The notes beneath the pieces are model-generated. The model searched no databases, was not told the DNA's origin, and worked only from the letters and a program-made list of their open reading frames with translations. Position numbers and translations under genes: made by a program. A stretch of DNA of 64,000 bases from Arenibacter echinorum (lineage in GTDB: Bacteria > Bacteroidota > Bacteroidia > Flavobacteriales > Flavobacteriaceae), in the NCBI RefSeq assembly GCF_003259375.1, contig NZ_QLLN01000008.1, positions 62,001 to 126,000 on the forward strand. Direction: 5' to 3'. This document shows, piece after piece, positions 25,177 to 34,457 of the stretch (positions are counted from its first letter, which is position 1; each line of letters opens with the position of its first letter).

Positions 25177-26931
25177 ATGAAAGAACTTCAACATCTAAAT
25201 AAGTATTTTAAAAAGTACCGATTTAAGCTCCTTGTTGGTATTGTAATTACCATGATAGCGCGTATTTTTCAATTGGTCATGCCTTCCTATGTAAAAAAAT
25301 CCATTGAAGTGGTTGAACGCTTTATAGGTAATGATATTCTAAAGGCAGAAGCTAAGGAAATGCTTTTGGAATACATCCTGATTATTGTGGGAGCAGCTTT
25401 GCTGTCCGGTTTTTTTACCTTTCTAATGAGACAGACCATTATTAATGTTTCCAGATATATAGAATATGATTTAAAGAATGAAGTATTTGACCATTATCAA
25501 CTTTTGAGTCTCAATTTCTACAAAAAAAATAGGACAGGCGATTTAATGAACAGGATCAGTGAAGATGTAAATCAGGTAAGATTATATGGTGGGCCAGCCA
25601 TTATGTACGGTATCCAAACGCTTACACTTTTTGTTTGTCTGGTTCCCCTGATGTTTATAAAAGCACCTGTACTGGCACTCTACGCTTTGTTGCCATTGCC
25701 TATTCTTTCTGTGTTGATCTACCAGATCAGTAAAATAATTCATAAACGAAGCACAATTGTGCAAGAATTCCTATCAAACCTATCCACTTTTACCCAGGAA
25801 TCCTTTTCAGGGATTTCGGTTATAAAAGCCTATGCCCTGGAACCCAAGGTAAACGCTGAATTGAAATATTTGGCACTGGACGGCAAAAACAAAAGTATGG
25901 ATCTGGCCAAGGTCAATGCCTGGTTTTTCCCTCTAATGATTCTATTGATCGGGATCAGTAATATTTTCGTAATATACGTTGGCGGTAAACAATATATTGA
26001 TGGCGAGATAGCGTCAATTGGTATTATTGCAGAGTTTATTCTATATGTAAACATGCTCACCTGGCCGGTAGCCGTTGTGGGCTGGGTTACCTCTATAGTA
26101 CAGCGGGCGGAAGCCTCACAAAAGAGGATTAATCAATTTTTGCAGGAAGAACCCAACATAGTAAGTACGGTCAAAGAAGAAACTCCTATAAAAGGAAAAA
26201 TCGAGTTTAAGAACGTAACCTTTACCTACGAGGATACCAATATTACTGCCCTGAACAACATATCCTTTACTATAAACAAGGGTGAGACGGTTGCCATATT
26301 GGGAAAAACGGGTTCGGGAAAATCGACCATATTGGATCTAATTGCCCGCTTATATGACATAGAGTCCGGAGAAATTCTAATAGATGATATCCCAATTAAG
26401 CAATTAAACCTACAAAGCCTACGACAATCCATAGGGGCAGTACCACAAGATGCTTTCCTTTTTTCCGACACCATAAAGAACAATATTAAGTTTGGAAAAG
26501 AAAATTCAACAGATGAGGAAATTATTGCCGTAGCCAAGAAAGCGGTAGTACATGAGAATATCATGGGCTTTAATAAACAATATGAGACTATATTGGGAGA
26601 AAGGGGCATTACCCTAAGTGGAGGCCAAAAACAACGTGTTTCCATTGCACGCGCCCTCCTTAAAGACCCTCAGATCTACCTCTTTGACGATTGTCTTTCA
26701 GCAGTTGATACTGAAACGGAGGAAGAGATTTTGAACCAACTGAAAAAAGAATCCAAAAACAAGACTACGCTCATCGTAAGCCATAGGGTTTCATCTGCTA
26801 AAAACGCAGACAAAATTATCGTTTTAGAAGCTGGAAAATTAATACAGGAAGGTACACATGAAGAATTAAATTCAGTAGAAGGATACTACAAAGAGCTTTA
26901 TATGCACCAACTTTCTGAGAAAGAAAAATAG
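25177..26931 (+). CDS. ABC transporter, fused permease and ATPase (multidrug/lipid exporter type)
   Basis: A 584-residue half-transporter that works as a homodimer. Six membrane spans fill residues 1-310, with the intracellular coupling segment NRISEDVNQVRLYGG. The ATPase domain has Walker A GKTGSGKST, Q loop VPQDAFLF, signature LSGGQKQRV, Walker B YLFDDCLSAVD and the H loop VSHR. An open frame runs from 25090, but the promoter lies inside that extension, so 25177 (MKELQHLNKYFKKYRF) is chosen. The cargo, lipid or drug, is not determined. Confidence 0.92.
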   Translation: MKELQHLNKYFKKYRFKLLVGIVITMIARIFQLVMPSYVKKSIEVVERFIGNDILKAEAKEMLLEYILIIVGAALLSGFFTFLMRQTIINVSRYIEYDLKNEVFDHYQLLSLNFYKKNRTGDLMNRISEDVNQVRLYGGPAIMYGIQTLTLFVCLVPLMFIKAPVLALYALLPLPILSVLIYQISKIIHKRSTIVQEFLSNLSTFTQESFSGISVIKAYALEPKVNAELKYLALDGKNKSMDLAKVNAWFFPLMILLIGISNIFVIYVGGKQYIDGEIASIGIIAEFILYVNMLTWPVAVVGWVTSIVQRAEASQKRINQFLQEEPNIVSTVKEETPIKGKIEFKNVTFTYEDTNITALNNISFTINKGETVAILGKTGSGKSTILDLIARLYDIESGEILIDDIPIKQLNLQSLRQSIGAVPQDAFLFSDTIKNNIKFGKENSTDEEIIAVAKKAVVHENIMGFNKQYETILGERGITLSGGQKQRVSIARALLKDPQIYLFDDCLSAVDTETEEEILNQLKKESKNKTTLIVSHRVSSAKNADKIIVLEAGKLIQEGTHEELNSVEGYYKELYMHQLSEKEK

Positions 26932-27011
26932 AAAAATGTTGTTATATTAGGTTTTTTTTTCCACTTTTGACAGATATATACCTATGAAAAATTAACTATA
27001 CACTAGACGAA

Positions 27012-27383
27012 ATGAGCGATAAAGATTTAATGGACCAAGAAGAAATTTATTCAAAAGTTTTAAGAGCAGGAAGAAGAACTTATTTTTTCGATGTTAGAAG
27101 CACAAAGGCAGGAGATTATTACTTGACTGTTACCGAAAGCAAAAAGTTCACCCATGACGATGGTTCTTTTCATTATAAAAAACACAAAATTTATTTATAC
27201 AAAGAAGACTTTACCGCCTTTAAGGAGAATTTGGATGAGATGATGGATTACATTATCGATGAAAAAGGTTCAGAGGTTATTTCCGAACGTCACCAAAAAG
27301 ATTTTAAGAAAGAAGATTCCGAGGAAAATGGATCCATAAGTTCTACAGATAGTTTTACAGATGTAAGCTTTGACGATATTTAG
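27012..27383 (+). CDS. DUF3276 / PUR-alpha-like protein
   Basis: A 123-residue small acidic protein. The core VLRAGRRTYFFDVRSTKAGDYYLTVTESKK (two motifs joined) and the following HYKKHKIYLYKEDF are the PUR-alpha-like fold, which binds single-stranded nucleic acid in characterised members. The tail from about 100 is Ser/Asp/Glu-rich and disordered. It is a single gene with its own terminator. Confidence 0.9.
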   Translation: MSDKDLMDQEEIYSKVLRAGRRTYFFDVRSTKAGDYYLTVTESKKFTHDDGSFHYKKHKIYLYKEDFTAFKENLDEMMDYIIDEKGSEVISERHQKDFKKEDSEENGSISSTDSFTDVSFDDI

Positions 27384-27409
27384 TCTTCCTATTTTTTTTA
27401 TAAAAACAT

Positions 27410-27438
27410 AACGGTCCCTGTAAATAGGGACCGTTTTT
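27410..27438 (+). terminator. Intrinsic terminator after the DUF3276 gene
   Basis: AACGGTCCCT (27410-27419) pairs with AGGGACCGTT (27426-27435) around a six-base loop, then a T run. It also stands before the convergent acyltransferase stop at 27465. Confidence 0.9.
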
Positions 27439-27464
27439 ATTTTAACCCTGTTTTAGCCTTCCCA

Positions 27465-28505
27465 TTACAATTTAACCAGGGCGATATTTAAAGTTAAATG
27501 GGCCGTGCAAATAATTAAGGTAGCCGGCCAATGAAGCAACATTAACATGCCTGCGATCAATAACAGATAGAAGAAGGGATAAAACAATAAGGCAAACATA
27601 AAACGGGTAGTACTCAAAAATTCCGGCTCGCTTACCTTAGGTTTTATGAACTTTGACCAAATAATCATCATTGGGAAATTCAAAATAGAAAATGCTCCCC
27701 TAAAAATATACTTCTTCAGTGCAACTTTTCCTTTTCCAATTTTCTTATGATCTGGCGAAGTACTTTTTTCTATAATTTGATTAACACCTACAGGATCCAA
27801 ATAATCCACATTGGCCCTATCTAATGTATGTACTTTTTCTTCATAACTTGACTCCTCTTCTATGTGGGTGGTAAGCTTTTTTAAATGATGATACACTTCC
27901 TCCTTGAGTCGACTTGCCGATCCCGACAAATCCTCCTTGTCAAAAAAATCCTGTACCCTAATCTCTTTGCCATAATACAGTGCGGCATTATCAGGAAACT
28001 TTGCGGCATTGGCATAATTCACTCCAATTGGGACAATACCTATATCCATTGACGGATTGTTTTCCAAAGCCAAAAACAAAATACGGGTAAACCCCTTACT
28101 CAATGGCCGGACCCTACGTTTTAAAGAATGGTTTCCCTCTGGAAAAATAAGTATGGCCTCCCCTCTTTGCAGCAGCTGGGAGCAGCGTTCAAAAACAGCA
28201 CTATTACCCGCTAAGGAATTCTTTCCATCCCTGATCCTATACACGGGAATCATTTTTAAAAATTCGAAAAACACTTTCAACAAGGCCGTCTTAAATACAT
28301 CGGACCTAGTTAAAAAATAGGGACTCCGATTACAATGGGTTGCTATCAATAAGGCATCTAGCAATGCGTTTTGATGATTTGCCAAAAACATGATGGGTTT
28401 TCCTGAAGGTACATTGGACGACCCTTCGATCTTTATTTTGGAAAAATAGAAAGTCAAGGCCATTCGTATCCAAACCCAAATAACAAGATATCCTATTTTT
28501 CTCAA
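27465..28505 (-). CDS. PlsC-like glycerol/lysophosphatidate acyltransferase
   Basis: A 346-residue membrane enzyme. Motif I reads NHQNALLD, with one residue more between His and Asp than the textbook H-x4-D, as is usual in this Bacteroidota branch. FPEGNHS (motif III) and VPIGVNY (motif IV) follow. The C-terminal 80 residues hold two or three membrane spans. It transfers acyl chains to a lipid acceptor in phospholipid or ornithine-lipid synthesis. The start overlaps the symporter stop by four bases, so it is translationally coupled. Confidence 0.9.
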   Translation of the reverse strand: MRKIGYLVIWVWIRMALTFYFSKIKIEGSSNVPSGKPIMFLANHQNALLDALLIATHCNRSPYFLTRSDVFKTALLKVFFEFLKMIPVYRIRDGKNSLAGNSAVFERCSQLLQRGEAILIFPEGNHSLKRRVRPLSKGFTRILFLALENNPSMDIGIVPIGVNYANAAKFPDNAALYYGKEIRVQDFFDKEDLSGSASRLKEEVYHHLKKLTTHIEEESSYEEKVHTLDRANVDYLDPVGVNQIIEKSTSPDHKKIGKGKVALKKYIFRGAFSILNFPMMIIWSKFIKPKVSEPEFLSTTRFMFALLFYPFFYLLLIAGMLMLLHWPATLIICTAHLTLNIALVKL

Positions 28506-29422
28506 ACAAATTCTTCTTTATCAATTGGAAAATACCCCCAAAAAGTAGCTATGATCAAACCGGATATCAAGTGCCATATACCCCAAAAAGCAGCCAAAAG
28601 AGCCATCCCCCCCATACCATCAAAAAAAGTAAATATGAGCAACAATCCAAGGCCTGAGTTCTGAATCCCGGTTTCTATTCCAATTGTTCTTTTATCCATT
28701 TGTGAAAGCCTAAAAAATTTAGCCACCGAAAAGCCTGTAACAAAAGCCAAGAGGTTGTGCAAAACTACTATCCAGAATACGTAGAGCACATATTCCATAA
28801 AAATATCCCTATTGTCATACAACGCAATAAAAATAAGGGTCACAAAGAACACCAAGGAAAGTACCTTTAAAACCTTGGCTATTTTGGATGCAAATTTTGG
28901 TCTGATATGGTTTATCCACATCCCCAAAATTAAAGGTAAAGCCAGAAGCAATGCCACTAGTTTCACCATTGAAAAAGGCGCAATGGCAACTTGTTGAAGG
29001 ATTGATGCGGTAGGCCCATAAAGGGAACCCCATAATTGAAGGTTCAAAGGTGTCATAATAACAGCCAGCAACGTGGCCACAGCCGTTAAGCTCACGGACA
29101 GGGCCGTATTCCCCTTGGCCAAATGTGTAATAAAATTGGATATATTTCCCCCTGGACAGGCAGCGACCATAAACATTCCCAATGCAATACTGGGCAAGGG
29201 CTCCACTAGCAAAACCAATACAAAGGTTACCGCTGGCAATAAAACAAACTGGCTCAAGACACCCACAAAAAGTGGCTTTGGTTTTCTTGCCAAACGTCTA
29301 AAGTCATCTATGGATATGTCCAATGCAATCCCAAACATCACTAGGGCTAATGCCACGTTAAGCACCCAAAGTGATTGTTCGTTAAAGTCTATTTGAATCT
29401 TATCTAGGGGGGTCGTTACCAA
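28502..29422 (-). CDS. Bile acid:sodium symporter family protein
   Basis: A 306-residue membrane protein with nine or ten spans. Hallmarks are LVMFGIALDISIDDFRRLARKPK, ACPGGNISNFITHLAKGNTALS and ETGIQNSGLGLLL, the two crossover regions that hold sodium and substrate in the SBF/ASBT fold. The start is a TTG at 29422, three bases after the CsaA-like stop; no ATG is near. The natural substrate in marine bacteria is probably a small organic acid rather than a bile acid. Confidence 0.9.
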   Translation of the reverse strand: MVTTPLDKIQIDFNEQSLWVLNVALALVMFGIALDISIDDFRRLARKPKPLFVGVLSQFVLLPAVTFVLVLLVEPLPSIALGMFMVAACPGGNISNFITHLAKGNTALSVSLTAVATLLAVIMTPLNLQLWGSLYGPTASILQQVAIAPFSMVKLVALLLALPLILGMWINHIRPKFASKIAKVLKVLSLVFFVTLIFIALYDNRDIFMEYVLYVFWIVVLHNLLAFVTGFSVAKFFRLSQMDKRTIGIETGIQNSGLGLLLIFTFFDGMGGMALLAAFWGIWHLISGLIIATFWGYFPIDKEEFV

Positions 29423-29425
29423 AAA

Positions 29426-29764
29426 TTATGAAATTTTAAGTCCATTGTCAACTTCGGCTTCCGGTCGCAACAATATTACATCAGAACCATCAACAGCCCC
29501 TAATATAAGACATTCGCTCATAAAATTTGCAATTTGCTTTTTAGGAAAATTAATCACGGCAATTATCTGCTTCCCCAAAAGTTCATCTTTGGAATACCTA
29601 TGGGTAATTTGGGCCGATGTTTTCCTAATCCCAATCTCCTTGCCAAAATCTACCTGTACTTGGTAGGCCGGTTTCCTTGCCTCCGGAAAATCTTTAATTT
29701 CAATTATAGTGCCCACTCTCATATCTATTTTGGAAAAATCGGGCCAAGTAATAGTTTCGTTCAT
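29426..29764 (-). CDS. CsaA-like tRNA-binding domain protein
   Basis: A 112-residue protein consisting of one OB-fold tRNA-binding domain: FSKIDMRVGTIIEIKDFPEARKPAYQ, then GIRKTSAQITHRYSKDELLGKQIIAVINFP and a final GAVDGSDVILLRPE. CsaA homologues have been called secretion chaperones and bind tRNA. Its ATG overlaps the upstream stop codon (ATGA at 29761-29764). Confidence 0.92.
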   Translation of the reverse strand: MNETITWPDFSKIDMRVGTIIEIKDFPEARKPAYQVQVDFGKEIGIRKTSAQITHRYSKDELLGKQIIAVINFPKKQIANFMSECLILGAVDGSDVILLRPEAEVDNGLKIS

Positions 29765-30064
29765 CTAACAATTCTGAGTTTATCAATAATATCCTTAGGA
29801 ATACTTCCTGAATATGCCCCATAAGCATCAGCCAATAGGCCCTTGTCCCCGGCTGAAGTTTCAATTACATATAGGACCATGTTATCATCTGGATCGCTCA
29901 TTCCCTCGAACCTGTAAAATTTAATCACATTAAAATCTTTTGCAGAATGTATTTTTTTTATTTTTTTTTCTATCCCTACCTCACACAAATTTAAATCTTC
30001 TGTGAAACCGGCATTTTTTTAAATCAGTTATGGCCTCCGATAATGTTGGATAAGAAATTTTCAT
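29761..30064 (-). pseudogene. Small conserved protein gene split by a frameshift in an A7 tract
   Basis: Reading from the ATG at 30064 gives MKISYPTLSEAITDLKK, the expected start of a small protein family of Bacteroidota that is sometimes mislabelled phosphoribosylpyrophosphate synthetase. The frame then fails at seven T residues on the plus strand (30014-30020). Removing one base restores NAGFTEDLNLCEVGIE and joins the intact rest, including KFYRFEGMSDPDDNMVLYVIE, to the stop at 29761. As given, only a 75-residue frame from a TTG at 29988 is open. It could be a true mutation, a sequencing slip or programmed slippage. It heads the CsaA-like/symporter/acyltransferase operon. Confidence 0.75.
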
Positions 30065-30137
30065 TTTCCATATAATTTATGGTTTAATCTAAAAATAACT
30101 AGTTTACGATCTACATACAAGAATCTTTAATTTGGAT

Positions 30138-30145
30138 TAACTTTG
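30138..30145 (+). promoter_or_regulatory. Candidate -7 box of the thioredoxin-like gene
   Basis: TAACTTTG fits TAnnTTTG and lies 30 bases before the ATG at 30176. It overlaps the upstream alternative start at 30143, which argues for the later start. Confidence 0.55.
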
Positions 30146-30175
30146 TACAAGACCTATTTTCAAAACACTAAAGTC

Positions 30176-30736
30176 ATGGCCAATACACCCAGTAACATGT
30201 TGCCTTTGGGCACATTAGCTCCCAACTTTAAACTGCTCGATACCACTTCGGACGAACAAAAAAGCCTTCAAGACTTAAAAGGTACAAAGGGTACCGTAAT
30301 TATGTTCATCTGCAATCACTGCCCTTTTGTTAAGCATTTGAATGCTGAAATCGCCAAAACAGCAATGGAATATCAACCTAAAGATATTTCATTTATGGCA
30401 ATTTCCAGCAACGACGCAGAAAACTATCCTCAAGATGCGCCCCATTTAATGAAACTGATCAGTATGGAACAGAAGTATACTTTTCCTTATCTGTACGATG
30501 AGAGCCAAGAAGTGGCCAAGGCATATGATGCTGCCTGTACCCCTGATTTCTATTTATTCGATGTCGATTTAAAGCTGGTATACCGGGGACAGTTTGACAA
30601 CTCCCGACCGGGAAATGGCATTCCCGTTACCGGGGAGGATTTAAAAACTGCCATGGACGCCCTTCTTGCTGGAAAAGAAATAAATGAGAAACAAAAACCG
30701 AGTATGGGCTGCAATATAAAGTGGAAAAAACAATAG
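30176..30736 (+). CDS. Thioredoxin-fold redoxin/AhpC-TSA family protein
   Basis: A 186-residue cytoplasmic protein. MLPLGTLAPNFKLLDT begins the redoxin fold and the active site is CNHC (Cys46, Cys49), followed by PFVKHL. The later cis-Pro segment reads ACTPDFYLFD. Proteins of this kind reduce disulfides or peroxides. The longer frame from 30143 would place the start inside the promoter. No partner gene is adjacent. Confidence 0.9.
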   Translation: MANTPSNMLPLGTLAPNFKLLDTTSDEQKSLQDLKGTKGTVIMFICNHCPFVKHLNAEIAKTAMEYQPKDISFMAISSNDAENYPQDAPHLMKLISMEQKYTFPYLYDESQEVAKAYDAACTPDFYLFDVDLKLVYRGQFDNSRPGNGIPVTGEDLKTAMDALLAGKEINEKQKPSMGCNIKWKKQ

Positions 30737-30809
30737 TTTCTAACTACATTTTTACTTTATTATATTAGGCGAAGCCCATTGCTGTTCTAAAGAATTTCTT
30801 CGAATAGAA

Positions 30810-31361
30810 TTATGGACAAATCCAACCTTTACGTTCAAGAATGCCTTCTATGTGTGCCAAATGATGATTGCCGTGCCAAGCGTATTTTCCAATATTTTCC
30901 AGAAGGCTTACAGCAACATTACCATCGGGATGAATATACACCCTTTCCAAATCTTCCTTGGACAAACCTTTTAAGAGATATACCAATTTTGCATGCAGTG
31001 CCTTAAGATAATTTAAAGAAAGGACTATTGGCGCGCTATTGGCATCGAACAGTTTGCTCCATTCCTTCTCATCATATGCTTTAATAACGGGTCTGTCCTC
31101 TGTCAAAGCCCATTTGAATCTGGTATAACTGTGATGATGGCTATCCGCAATATGATGCACCACTTGTCTAATGGTCCAACCACCTGGACGGTATGGTGTA
31201 TTTAACTGTTGGTCGCTAAGATGAACTACCATGTCTTCCAAACGGGTAGGCAAAGCCTCCAATTCGGATATCCAATCGGACAGCGTTACATCACTTACCG
31301 TCTTCGTAAAGACGAAATGGCCAATGGGATATTTCAATTCTTCTAAGGTTCTTTCTTCCAT
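30810..31361 (-). CDS. YfiT/DinB family putative metal-dependent hydrolase or thiol transferase
   Basis: A 183-residue four-helix DinB protein. Three metal-ligand histidines are visible: one in VVHHIADSHHHS and two in AWHGNHHLAHI. GGWTIRQVVHHIADSHHH is the YfiT (BstA) signature. In Bacillus this family transfers bacillithiol to electrophiles; Flavobacteriia often use such enzymes for thiol-linked detoxification. The actual thiol is inference. Confidence 0.88.
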   Translation of the reverse strand: MEERTLEELKYPIGHFVFTKTVSDVTLSDWISELEALPTRLEDMVVHLSDQQLNTPYRPGGWTIRQVVHHIADSHHHSYTRFKWALTEDRPVIKAYDEKEWSKLFDANSAPIVLSLNYLKALHAKLVYLLKGLSKEDLERVYIHPDGNVAVSLLENIGKYAWHGNHHLAHIEGILERKGWICP

Positions 31362-31728
31362 AGCATAAAATTAAAGAAGAATAATGAATATAAATAGCAA
31401 AACCACTGATTAAAACCACAGTATTTTTGATATTTACCCCATCCTATATTTGAGTTGAAGGAATGCTTACCCAATGGATTCCCAGGATAAGAAAAACAAA
31501 TATTTTGCATAAATAAATATCAAAGAATATAATTAAATTAAATGCAGTAGTTATTGAATTTCAAAAGATTATGGAATAATAGCTAAAAAGAATTCTAATC
31601 AAAAAATATCCAAAGAGCAGTTGTTTTTTTGTTAAATTTTAATAGATTTTTAACCTTTTAAAAAAGATGGTTACAATATAATCTACTAATTTTATAGGAT
31701 AATAAAATTTTAACTAAAAAACTAAAAT
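31362..31728. other. AT-rich gap before the peroxiredoxin gene
   Basis: No gene is supported. A -7-like TATATTTG lies at 31445-31452, followed by AAGGA and a 17-codon frame at 31463-31516. The long leader of the peroxiredoxin gene suggests regulation, but I found no clear palindrome. Confidence 0.4.
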
Positions 31729-32367
31729 ATGGCAACAATACGATTGGGCGACGTAGCCCCCGATTTTACAGCAGATAGTTCAATGGGAATGATCAATTTA
31801 TATGATTATTTGGGTGATGGATGGGGAATTTTGTTTTCACATCCAGCTGATTTTACCCCGGTATGTACGACCGAGTTGGGGACTGCTGCAAAATTCAAAG
31901 GTGAATTTGATAAACGAAACGTAAAAATGCTGGCACTTAGCGTTGATGGGGTTGCTTCTCATGGTGAATGGATCAAGGATATTAACGAGACACAGCATAC
32001 CACTGTTAATTTCCCCATTATTGCCGACGATGACAAAAAAGTTTCCACACTTTACGATATGATCCATCCTAATGCCAACGATAGTTTAACCGTGCGTTCC
32101 GTATACATCATAGCGCCGGACAAAACGGTAAAACTTATAATCACATATCCGGCATCTACAGGACGTAATTTTCATGAACTTCTTAGGGTAATAGATTCAT
32201 TACAGTTAACTGCTTATCACAAAGTAGCCACTCCTGCCAATTGGGAAAACGGGGATAGGGTTGTTATAAGTCCATCTATAAATACCGAGGATGCAAAAAA
32301 AATATTCACCAAAGGCGTGGAAGAAATAAAGCCGTATTTAAGGATGACCCCACAGCCGAACCTTTAA
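31729..32367 (+). CDS. 1-Cys peroxiredoxin, Prx6 type
   Basis: A 212-residue peroxidase. The active site PADFTPVCTTEL holds peroxidatic Cys46, the only cysteine in the protein, so it is a 1-Cys enzyme. The C-terminal extension (PANWENGDRVVISPSINTEDA, given here as its motif) is typical of the Prx6 subfamily. It reduces hydrogen peroxide and organic peroxides with an external thiol donor. It has a long AT-rich leader and its own terminator. Confidence 0.93.
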   Translation: MATIRLGDVAPDFTADSSMGMINLYDYLGDGWGILFSHPADFTPVCTTELGTAAKFKGEFDKRNVKMLALSVDGVASHGEWIKDINETQHTTVNFPIIADDDKKVSTLYDMIHPNANDSLTVRSVYIIAPDKTVKLIITYPASTGRNFHELLRVIDSLQLTAYHKVATPANWENGDRVVISPSINTEDAKKIFTKGVEEIKPYLRMTPQPNL

Positions 32368-32405
32368 TTTTGTATTTCACAATTGTCGGCAATTATTAAA
32401 TAATG

Positions 32406-32436
32406 AAGTCTTCCCGGGTTGGGAAGACTTTTTTAT
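32406..32436 (+). terminator. Intrinsic terminator after the peroxiredoxin gene
   Basis: AAGTCTTCCC pairs with GGGAAGACTT around a five-base loop, then a T run. The remaining 270 bases to the cold-shock gene show nothing but AT-rich sequence, likely its 5' leader. Confidence 0.9.
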
Positions 32437-32707
32437 TAGTCCTAAGTCCACTCCTATCTTATTAAAAATAAATTAGGGGTACATCCAGAAATAATTATCC
32501 CACCTGTCCTTTAAAAGAATGGGCAGTACAAAAACTTGATCGGAAATAGAATAAAAATTATGGCCGAAGACCATTAACGTACAGTTGATTAGCCACTTAT
32601 TTTCTTTTCCAATATCGCTTCAATATCCTCAAAAAAAATATAACTATCAAAAAATCATGTAGTTAAATTATAAAGCCTTATATTGGTGGCTAATTTAATT
32701 TTTTATA

Positions 32708-32899
32708 ATGAATAAAGGAACAGTAAAATTCTTCAATGACTCCAAAGGATTCGGATTTATCACTGAAGAAGGCTCAAGCGAAGATCACTTTGTACACATT
32801 TCAGGTTTAATCGACGAAATCCGCGAAGGTGATGTTGTAGAATTTGAATTACAACAAGGTAAAAAAGGATTGAACGCAGTAAATGTAAAAGTGATTTAA
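32708..32899 (+). CDS. Cold-shock domain protein
   Basis: A 63-residue single cold-shock domain. RNP1 reads KGFGFIT and RNP2 is FVHISGL; VEFELQQGKKGLNAVNV completes the barrel. It binds single-stranded RNA or DNA and acts as an RNA chaperone. The preceding AT-rich leader is long, as often seen in thermoregulated csp genes. A strong terminator follows. Confidence 0.95.
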   Translation: MNKGTVKFFNDSKGFGFITEEGSSEDHFVHISGLIDEIREGDVVEFELQQGKKGLNAVNVKVI

Positions 32900-32928
32900 T
32901 AATTACGGTACAATTTTTTTAGAAAATA

Positions 32929-32955
32929 GAACCCATCCTAAAGGATGGGTTTTTT
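32929..32955 (+). terminator. Intrinsic terminator after the cold-shock gene
   Basis: CCCATCCT (32931-32938) pairs with AGGATGGG (32941-32948), loop of two A residues plus closing pairs, then six T residues. Confidence 0.9.
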
Positions 32956-33135
32956 ATTGGCCTTTAGTGTACATAAAAACATGCCTCCATAGATTTTCAA
33001 CTACTTCTTTTCAATTCCAGTATTTCAAGTATTTTCACCCCAAAAGGTAATATTTATATTTTTTACGCAACCTTTCCCCTATTTTATCATCTTCCTTTTA
33101 AACACTTAATATACACCATTATAAATAACTTTAGC

Positions 33136-33222
33136 ATGACTACTTTTTTCACCATTCTTCTGTCCTTGTTGGTAATAAACATAGCCCTTTTAGTCTTAAG
33201 TCTTAATAGGACCAAAAGGTAG
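33136..33222 (+). CDS. 28-residue single-span membrane microprotein
   Basis: The frame gives MTTFFTILLSLLVINIALLV, then LSLNRTKR and a stop. It is one hydrophobic segment with a basic tail. Thirteen of the first 24 residues equal those of the 58-residue protein at 49834, the main reason to believe it is real. A -7-like TAACTTTA at 33126-33133 stands two bases before the ATG, so a transcript would be leaderless. Function unknown. Confidence 0.6.
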   Translation: MTTFFTILLSLLVINIALLVLSLNRTKR

Positions 33223-33320
33223 AAAGCAATTTCGAATTTACTGCTTCTGGCTTAACTTCATAACATGCACAATGGGGTTGAATACATTTGTCGGCTCTCA
33301 TTTTGCCGAACCCATAGTAA

Positions 33321-33357
33321 AAATGAAAGGCCCTAATAAATTAGGGCCTTTCATTTT
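33321..33357. terminator. Strong bidirectional terminator
   Basis: AAATGAAAGGCCCTAA and its reverse complement flank a four-base loop, with A and T runs on the two sides. It can serve the microprotein gene and the convergent PPIase gene. The rest of the 32900-33373 gap shows nothing else. Confidence 0.9.
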
Positions 33358-33373
33358 TATAAGAATTGGATTC

Positions 33374-34306
33374 TTATCCTATCCCCATTAATTCAACGTC
33401 AAATATAAGGGTGGCATCTGGTGGAATAACCCCTCCAGCACCTGCACTTCCATAAGCCAAATTAGAAGGAATTACAAATCTGGCTTTGTCCCCAACCTTC
33501 AATAGGCCAATGCCTTCATCCCATCCTGGAATTACTTGGCCTACACCCAATTGAAAACTAATAGGTTCCTTTCTTTTATAGGAAGAATCAAAAACTTGAC
33601 CGTTCAACAAAGATCCTTCATAATGGACTGAAACATTTTTTCCGCTGACAGCTTTAGCCCCTTTTCCCTCTTGAACAATTTTATATCTTAGTCCGCTTTC
33701 CGTTTCGTTAAAGCCTGCGGCCACCTTATCCAGTTCGGCAGCTATTTTTTTCTTTTCCTCTGCAAGTCTTTTTTCCCTTGAACCCTCAAAAGTCCTAAAA
33801 GCTTCTACCGCGTTCCATTTATCGGCTTCCGCACCAATTCTTTCTATGGTTAAACTTTCTATTTTATCACCTTGCTTAATGGCATCCACAACATCTTGAC
33901 CTTCTACTACGCGCCCAAACACAGTATGTTTGTTATCTAACCAAGGAGTGGCCACATGAGTAATAAAGAATTGGGTGCCATTTGTTCCAGGACCGGCATT
34001 GGCCATTGAAAGCACACCAGGTCCGTCATGGGTAAGATCTGGATGAAATTCATCATCAAATTTATAACCACCATCACCCGTGCCTGTTCCCAGTGGACAA
34101 CCACCTTGAATCATGAAATCCGGAATAACCCTGTGAAATTTTAATCCATCATAATAAGGCTTACCTTGAGCTTTGATACTATTTTCTAGATTACCTTCTG
34201 CCAAGGCTACAAAGTTACCCACTGTACCAGGGGTTTTATCATGGGTAAGCTTTACCAGTATTTCACCTTTCGAAGTATTGAATTTTGCGTAAATTCCGTC
34301 TTGCAT
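33374..34306 (-). CDS. Peptidylprolyl isomerase: cyclophilin-FKBP fusion
   Basis: A 310-residue protein with two unrelated isomerase domains. Residues 1-165 are a cyclophilin ([38 protein letters not shown]). A charged helix (170-195) links to an FKBP domain (200-310) with [31 protein letters not shown] and [18 protein letters not shown]. Both active sites look intact. No signal peptide is seen, so it should act in the cytoplasm as a folding catalyst. The start at 34306 follows the family. Confidence 0.93.
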   Translation of the reverse strand: MQDGIYAKFNTSKGEILVKLTHDKTPGTVGNFVALAEGNLENSIKAQGKPYYDGLKFHRVIPDFMIQGGCPLGTGTGDGGYKFDDEFHPDLTHDGPGVLSMANAGPGTNGTQFFITHVATPWLDNKHTVFGRVVEGQDVVDAIKQGDKIESLTIERIGAEADKWNAVEAFRTFEGSREKRLAEEKKKIAAELDKVAAGFNETESGLRYKIVQEGKGAKAVSGKNVSVHYEGSLLNGQVFDSSYKRKEPISFQLGVGQVIPGWDEGIGLLKVGDKARFVIPSNLAYGSAGAGGVIPPDATLIFDVELMGIG

Positions 34307-34457
34307 ATTGCTGTTTTTTAATTAGTCCGCAAAGGTAAGGATAAGTTTTCTGTTTATAAAAAGCTCTGAAGATTTGAAATCATTAATCTACTTTCTATTA
34401 TGCATTATATACTATAAATTTCCTTCTTCCAAGATCTGTGCCCATAGCTAGAGGCAG

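Noticed and set aside
31463..31516. 17-codon frame after a -7-like box in the peroxiredoxin leader
   Set aside because: Too short and without a family or a paralogue; noted only as part of the gap.
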